Assembly (NCBI GenBank): GCA_902363875.1
Contig: CABJBO010000022.1
Coordinates: 1 to 38,176, forward strand
Length of the DNA stretch: 38,176 nt
Reading direction: 5' to 3'
From: Coriobacteriaceae bacterium
GTDB taxonomy: Bacteria; Actinomycetota; Coriobacteriia; Coriobacteriales; Coriobacteriaceae
Shown: piece by piece, positions 33,611 to 38,176 of the stretch
Position numbering within the stretch: position 1 is the first letter of the stretch
Layout of the letters: every line of letters begins with the position of its first letter
Translations under genes and position numbers: made by a program
The notes under the pieces: model-generated
Database searches by the model: none
The model's input: only the letters and a program-made list of their open reading frames with translations
What the model was told of the DNA's origin: nothing

Positions 33611-34093
33611 ATGCCAAAGACGCTTTTTATTGATGCCGACGCCTGCCCGGTCACACGCGAGTCGATCGACTGCGCGCGGAGGGCGGGCGTTGCCGTCGTT
33701 ATCGCCGGCAACAGCACGCAAAACCTGGAACGCCACATTCGCCGCGACGATCCGCGCGACGTTGAGCATGCGCGTCGGGGCTTTTGGGTCACAACGCTCG
33801 ATGTGAGTGTGGGAGCCGATAGCGCCGACTTTGCCATTATCGAGCGCCTGCAGGCTGGCGATGTGGTCGTGACACAGGACATAGGCCTGGCGAGTATGGT
33901 ACTCGGACGCGATGCCGCCGCCATCGGCGTGCGCGGGCGCGTGTACGAAAAAGCCACCATCGATATGCAGCTGTTTATTCGTCACGAGGAAAAGAAGGTG
34001 CGCCGCGCTGGCGGTCGCACCCGCGGGCCGGCGGCATTTACCAGCGAAGATCGCGCCCGCTTTAAGCGCAACCTCATTGAGCTGTTACGCTGA
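33611..34093 (+). CDS. YaiI/YqxD family protein (UPF0178, DUF188)
   Basis: A 160-aa protein of the UPF0178 family. The opening LFIDADACPVTRE and the DVVVTQDIGLASMVL segment are the family hallmarks and suggest a PIN/NYN-like metal site with several Asp residues. RGRVYEKATIDMQLFIRHEE and the basic C-terminus also fit. No function is established. The ATG directly follows the TAG of the DUF308 gene. Confidence 0.92.
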   Translation: MPKTLFIDADACPVTRESIDCARRAGVAVVIAGNSTQNLERHIRRDDPRDVEHARRGFWVTTLDVSVGADSADFAIIERLQAGDVVVTQDIGLASMVLGRDAAAIGVRGRVYEKATIDMQLFIRHEEKKVRRAGGRTRGPAAFTSEDRARFKRNLIELLR

Positions 34094-34112
34094 CCAAGGT
34101 AGATTTTTGGGC

Positions 34113-35201
34113 TTAGAGACCAAAGGCGGAGAGAACGAGTCCCCAGCCGGCGCCGATGACGTACATCATGACCAGAAACAGGGCGTTTTCGCGAGCGCTG
34201 CGGTTGGTGCGGAACAGCACCAGGTAGCCCACGCCAGCGGAAATGAGCGTGCCGGCGAGCATCGGCGCCAGCTGCAGCGCGCCTTCCAGGTACAGTTGCG
34301 TGATGACGACGCTGGCAGAGCAGTTGGGGATCAGGCCGACAAGCGCCGAGCCCAGGACGGCGAGCGTCTCATTGCCGCGCAGGAACTGCTCGATTGCGGA
34401 CTCGCCGAACGTCTCGAGCACGGCGACCAGAATCAGCGTCACCAGAAAAATGAATACCGAAACCTGCACGGTGTGAGAGATCGCGCTGCGGATAATCGAC
34501 ACGACGGGCGCACCTTCGTGTGAGTGGGAGTGACCGTGGCCATCATGGTGTTCATGCTCGCCCTCATGTTCGTGATCGTGGCCATGTCCGTGTTCGTGCT
34601 CGTCCTCGTCTTCATCACAACCGCAATGGTCGCGCTCACACAGCTCATGGATGTGGTCGGCGCTCACGCCCGCCTCGGCAACCTCGTCGATGATGTCACC
34701 CCCGGTATGGTCGTCATGCGCACAGTTCACATGAGCCGGATTGGCAGCAGTCCCCAACACGGTACGGCGAATCGCCGCATGCGCACGAGCGTTGCGACGT
34801 AGGCCACGAATGGCGGCATCCACGATAAAGCCCGTGACCAGCGCAATCAACGCTTTCGAGGCGAGCAGCATCGCCATGGTCTGCATGGGAACTTGCTCGG
34901 CGAGCAACAGCGGCAGCATCTCGTCTGAGGTCGAGAGGAACACCGCAACCAGCGTGCCCAGCGTCACGACGCGACCGGCGTACAGTGTCGCCGCCATGGC
35001 CGAAAACCCGCACTGTGGCACCATGCCCAGCAACGAGCCAACCACGGGGCCGGCGGCGCCCGCGCGCTTGATAGCGCCGTTGACGCGGTCGCCCGCCACA
35101 TGCTCCAGCGTCTCGAGAGCAAGATACGTCACCAACAAAAACGGCACCAGCGACAGCGTGTCCTTGCCGGCGTCGAGCAGAATATCAATCAGTAAATCCA
35201 T
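34113..35201 (-). CDS. Putative 10-TM heavy-metal exporter (ArsP_2-like) with a His-rich loop
   Basis: A 362-aa membrane protein with about ten hydrophobic segments in two halves, each with a GMVPQCGFSAM- or GLIPNCSASVV-like P-x-C motif, as in the family labelled putative manganese or arsenic exporter. Between the halves lies a hydrophilic loop, roughly residues 157-229, containing dozens of His, Asp and Glu residues as HEHGHGHDHEHEGEHEHH-type runs, and HCGC. Such loops bind divalent metals in other transporters, so Zn, Mn, Ni or Co export is more plausible than arsenic. GAAAGG lies about 10 bp before the ATG. No riboswitch or metal regulator was recognised next to it. Confidence 0.78.
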   Translation of the reverse strand: MDLLIDILLDAGKDTLSLVPFLLVTYLALETLEHVAGDRVNGAIKRAGAAGPVVGSLLGMVPQCGFSAMAATLYAGRVVTLGTLVAVFLSTSDEMLPLLLAEQVPMQTMAMLLASKALIALVTGFIVDAAIRGLRRNARAHAAIRRTVLGTAANPAHVNCAHDDHTGGDIIDEVAEAGVSADHIHELCERDHCGCDEDEDEHEHGHGHDHEHEGEHEHHDGHGHSHSHEGAPVVSIIRSAISHTVQVSVFIFLVTLILVAVLETFGESAIEQFLRGNETLAVLGSALVGLIPNCSASVVITQLYLEGALQLAPMLAGTLISAGVGYLVLFRTNRSARENALFLVMMYVIGAGWGLVLSAFGL

Positions 35202-35372
35202 GACGGATGGAACCTTTCGTGTCTTTCGGCAGCATTGTAAAAGTCCTAGCGGTCAACTAGGGTATTGTAGTTGTCCCGGGCGCGGTGCCAATAGTTGCCT
35301 ATGGTAAACTATCATCTCGCCATAACTCAGTAACCTCGAGCCGCACAACGCGGCCCGTCCAAGGAGTAGCAT

Positions 35373-36341
35373 ATGAACGTATCGCAAGCACTCGAATACG
35401 AGCGCCAGCCGTTTATCCCCATGTTTATCTACGGCGACCACGGCGCCATGGAGTCCGAGCGCCAGAAGGGCGAGGAGGCCCTCAAGGTGCTCGAGACCGA
35501 GTACTTTACCGCCGAGGGCGACCCCGGCTTCGACTTTGCCACCGTGCGCGACCTGGCCGACCGCAACCGCGACCTGTGCGACCAGATTGGCGAGGCGCGT
35601 CTGCGCAACGTGACGCCCGCGACGCTCTCGCGCGGCCTGTCCGATGCCGACACCTGCGCCGCCATCGGCAAGATGCAAAAGCGCACCGCCGCGTCCGTTA
35701 TGCGCGAAATCCGCGGCGACCGCGACGCGCTCGGCGTGGCCTACGCCCGCAAGCCCATCCAGGGCACCGTGCTCGGTATCGACATCGAGACCACCGGCCG
35801 TGCACCCGAGCGCGGCTATATCATCAACGTGGGCTGGGAGATCATGGAGCTCACCAGCGACGCCGTCCCGCATGACGCCGAGGCACACTACTGCGGCCTG
35901 CCCGACATCTACCGCGGCGAGGATGTGCCGTTGTCGAATATCCACCACATCACCTGGGACGACATCGACGGCAAAAAGCCGTTCCGCGAGAACAAAGAGC
36001 TGCAAAAGCAGCTGCTCAAGCTTATGAAGAAGTACCCGTACATGGCACACAACGCCGCCTTTGAGGACAGCTGGTTCAAGATCCACCTGGACGGCTACGC
36101 CGAGGCACGCCGCGCCGGCAAGATCATCGTCATCGACTCGCGCCAGATCTGCCGCAGCCTGGACGCCGACGTGCGCTCGCTCCCCCGCGAGTCCGCCCCA
36201 GCCGCGCTCGAGAACTGGGCGCGCCGCCGTGGAACCCTCGCCGCCGACGCCAACGAGCAGCACCTGGGCTTGGACGACACCGACCTCATGCTCCGCACCG
36301 TCCAAGCCGAGTTCAACCTCAAGAACCTATTCGCGAAATAA
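35373..36341 (+). CDS. DEDD-type 3'-5' exonuclease (DnaQ-like)
   Basis: A 322-aa protein. The exonuclease domain fills the C-terminal ~190 residues: DIETTG (about residues 137-142) is Exo I, HNAAFEDSW the Exo II-like motif, and HLGLDDTDLM the Exo III region. The first ~130 residues are a separate helical, charged domain I do not recognise. It may act in repair, RNA processing or proofreading; no polymerase gene is nearby. AAGGAG lies 8 bp before the ATG, and an intrinsic terminator follows. Confidence 0.82.
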   Translation: MNVSQALEYERQPFIPMFIYGDHGAMESERQKGEEALKVLETEYFTAEGDPGFDFATVRDLADRNRDLCDQIGEARLRNVTPATLSRGLSDADTCAAIGKMQKRTAASVMREIRGDRDALGVAYARKPIQGTVLGIDIETTGRAPERGYIINVGWEIMELTSDAVPHDAEAHYCGLPDIYRGEDVPLSNIHHITWDDIDGKKPFRENKELQKQLLKLMKKYPYMAHNAAFEDSWFKIHLDGYAEARRAGKIIVIDSRQICRSLDADVRSLPRESAPAALENWARRRGTLAADANEQHLGLDDTDLMLRTVQAEFNLKNLFAK

Positions 36342-36406
36342 CCGATCCATCTGCGGGAGCGCCTGCCAGGCACAGCGCAATCCGTCTGGGCACACCGGCA
36401 CGCAGT

Positions 36407-36445
36407 AAACTAGGGCGCAGCCTTATGGCTGCACCCTAGTTTTCA
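36407..36445 (+). terminator. Intrinsic terminator after the exonuclease gene
   Basis: AAACTAGGG-CGCAGCC (36407-36422) pairs with GGCTGCA-CCCTAGTTT (36427-36442) around a TTAT loop, followed by T-rich sequence. One internal mismatch is present. Confidence 0.8.
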
Positions 36446-36894
36446 TCAAAACGAGCAAATACGCGTGCTTCACATAGTCGGCAGGTTGGCCCACCTACAT
36501 TTTTCGAGTTGTTCGGCCAGCTGAACCACTAGTCAAGGCCCCTTGAACCGCAATCGAGCGCTATAGTCGCCCCAATTTCGCAACCAAGCCCTATAAATCT
36601 ACCTGAATCAATTCGAATAGGACGTTGCGATCGCACCATTCGTATAGGATAAGGCCGAATAACTCAAATTATGTTGGTGAGGCATCTGAGCGGTCGGCAA
36701 AAACGCTTAGAAGCTACGAATCCGCAACTAAAGTTCACCAAAATGGGGCAGCCGACAGAAACCTCCCCAGCCGAAGCTGCCCCCCCTCAATACGACAGCT
36801 CAAAAACCCACCGTTCGCAGAAGATAAGCCGCGCCCCAATACCGTTGCCCGAAGTTTCGAGCGTATATGGCGTCCGCTATGCCATCATGCGCGT
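36446..36894. other. Non-coding stretch before the second Vsr/DUF559-like gene
   Basis: Open frames here do not look like genes. It contains a 13-bp direct repeat (ATTCGAATAGGAC near 36611 and ATTCGTATAGGAT near 36638, 11/13 identical) and an inverted pair GGGGCAGC/GCTGCCCC near 36745-36785. Either could be regulatory; nothing decisive is seen. Confidence 0.35.
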
Positions 36895-38103
36895 ATGGGA
36901 ATCGTTCTGTCACATACCACGGCACGCGCTGTATACCAAACAGTCAACTCGCTCGCAAGCCACGCGACCGATCCCATATCTATGGAAAAGATCAAGGTGT
37001 CTGCGCCGACCACGTCCAACCTGGAAGCGGCGCGAGCATGGCTCAACAGAAAGAATGTCGATTCTGAAAGCATCCATGTGCTGACGTTTTCCAATAATGC
37101 CAAAAGGCACCGCAAGGGCTGCATCTGCCACTGCACGCGCTATACGTTTGATGCAGAAAGCTACCTAGAACTCGAGCCGAACGTCTACATCGTCGATATC
37201 AAGCTGTGCGCGTTAGAAGCAGCAGCCGACCTCAACCTTTCGGAGCTCGTTGAGTATTACTTTGAAATCTGCGGCTCCTACGCGCTTGGAACGTCCGACG
37301 AAACTCAATATCGCGAGCGCCCAGCCCTAACCAGCGTTGAAGAGCTCAGAGCCTTCTTTTCAGAGGCATCGGGGTATCGTGGATCTAATAAAGCACTTAA
37401 GGCACTTTCTTATGTACGCGAAGGCTGTCGCTCCCCACTCGAAACGGCGTTTGTCATGATGCTGACAATGCCCAAGTCAATGGGTGGCTTAGCCATACGC
37501 GCTATCAAAACGGACTATCCGATCCCAGTCCCCAAAAGATACGCCGCCCTAACGCGACGGACGGTTTTCTACCTCGACGCGCTGCTCGAAAATTCGATGA
37601 CCGATATCGAATACAACGGCTTTTACCACGACGAGCCCGAACAGCAATCAATTGACGAGGAACGCCGAAACACGCTGCGAAACATGGGATATGCCGTTAT
37701 CACAGTTAGTCGTCATTCGTTTTTCAAGCAGTCCGCTTTTAGGCGGGTCATGGAAGCGATTCGCATTCGCGAGAAGATATGGCCCGGTCGACTCCCGGAT
37801 AACTTCGCCATCCTGCAAGAAACTCTTCGTCAATTTGTCTTGCGGCGCTACTTCGAATACGGTCGCCGCGTCCTGGAGACACTCAAAGAAGAAGAGGCCG
37901 CCAAGCGCGAAATTGCAAGCCAATATCCGCAAGCTGATGACCCGAGCATCAACGATGTACCAGAACCCGACGACATGCAACACGTCGGGGCCCTTGCTGA
38001 GGAAATCAATGGGCCTTGGGAATGCGACATGTTCGCAAAAATCGATGAAAACCGCACGGAAGACGACACGATTATTGATCTAATTGAGAATTCGCTCTTC
38101 TAA
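36895..38103 (+). CDS. Vsr/DUF559-like endonuclease-fold protein, copy 2
   Basis: A protein of about 402 aa, not named. It is a diverged paralogue of the gene at 27547-28596: SPLETAFVMMLTMP matches SPLEVQASMLFGL, FYLDALLENS matches the Asp strand, IEYNG replaces VECQG, and DEERRNTLRNMGYAVITVSRH matches the helix and last strand. The ATG at 36895 (MGIVLSHTTARAVY) gives the family-like opening, but there is no good ribosome binding site and the frame is open 90 codons further upstream, so the start is uncertain. An acidic tail of ~70 residues follows the core. G+C is lower than in the housekeeping genes. Nuclease activity is a guess from the fold. Confidence 0.62.
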   Translation: MGIVLSHTTARAVYQTVNSLASHATDPISMEKIKVSAPTTSNLEAARAWLNRKNVDSESIHVLTFSNNAKRHRKGCICHCTRYTFDAESYLELEPNVYIVDIKLCALEAAADLNLSELVEYYFEICGSYALGTSDETQYRERPALTSVEELRAFFSEASGYRGSNKALKALSYVREGCRSPLETAFVMMLTMPKSMGGLAIRAIKTDYPIPVPKRYAALTRRTVFYLDALLENSMTDIEYNGFYHDEPEQQSIDEERRNTLRNMGYAVITVSRHSFFKQSAFRRVMEAIRIREKIWPGRLPDNFAILQETLRQFVLRRYFEYGRRVLETLKEEEAAKREIASQYPQADDPSINDVPEPDDMQHVGALAEEINGPWECDMFAKIDENRTEDDTIIDLIENSLF

Positions 38104-38176
38104 AGGCGATCTCTGCGGATGTCCACGGTGGCGCGCGCAGACGTGGTGTAAGAGCGTCCCGAGGTCCGTCGCTGCA

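Overview
The window looks like part of the chromosome of a high-G+C actinobacterium of the Coriobacteriia, most likely Collinsella or a close relative. This rests on the gene content (ATP-type PEP carboxykinase, serC-serA, short DUF1015 protein, Vsr/DUF559-like proteins of a type I associate with this class), strong G/C third-position bias, strong AAAGGAGG-type ribosome binding sites and many short palindromic intergenic repeats. The genus is inferred from memory, not from a search.

Layout. 1-6.8 kb is housekeeping: pckA (-), a flippase-like membrane protein (+), a metallophosphatase (-) and an NhaP2-type cation/proton antiporter (+). 6.8-24.3 kb is a defence island on the minus strand, dominated by a BREX type 1 operon read in the order brxA, brxB, brxC, pglX (N-terminal part), an HTH protein, an unknown 152-aa protein, pglX (C-terminal part), pglZ, brxL, an unknown 450-aa protein and an unknown 65-aa protein. 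It closes with a strong intrinsic terminator, directly followed by a low-G+C DUF3800 gene. 24.5-38.1 kb returns to ordinary genes: a small antitoxin-like ORF, serC, serA, a Vsr/DUF559-like protein, an M20 metallopeptidase, a DUF1015 protein, two histidine phosphatases, a nitroreductase, a DUF308 membrane protein, a YaiI/UPF0178 protein, a 10-TM heavy-metal exporter with a His-rich loop, a DnaQ-like exonuclease and a second Vsr/DUF559-like protein.

The most interesting part is the BREX locus. (1) A run of 14 G (coding strand) lies about eight codons inside brxA, the first gene of the operon; slippage would shift the frame, so the locus may be phase variable. (2) PglX, normally one protein of about 1,150-1,200 aa, is encoded by two ORFs (828 + 322 aa) that together cover the family; about 1.16 kb with two extra genes lies exactly at the join. 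(3) The pglX target-recognition part and the two inserted genes share a lower G+C content than the flanks, suggesting that a specificity cassette was swapped in. (4) Two conserved-looking extra genes follow brxL and may be new BREX accessories.

The intergenic regions carry several different palindromic or tandem repeats: a 179-bp element with 31-bp inverted ends, a 123-bp nested palindrome, a 27-bp tandem repeat, an 11-bp-arm hairpin, and an 18-bp motif present twice, one copy of which supplies the stop codon of the DUF3800 gene. No rRNA, tRNA, CRISPR array or transposase gene was seen.
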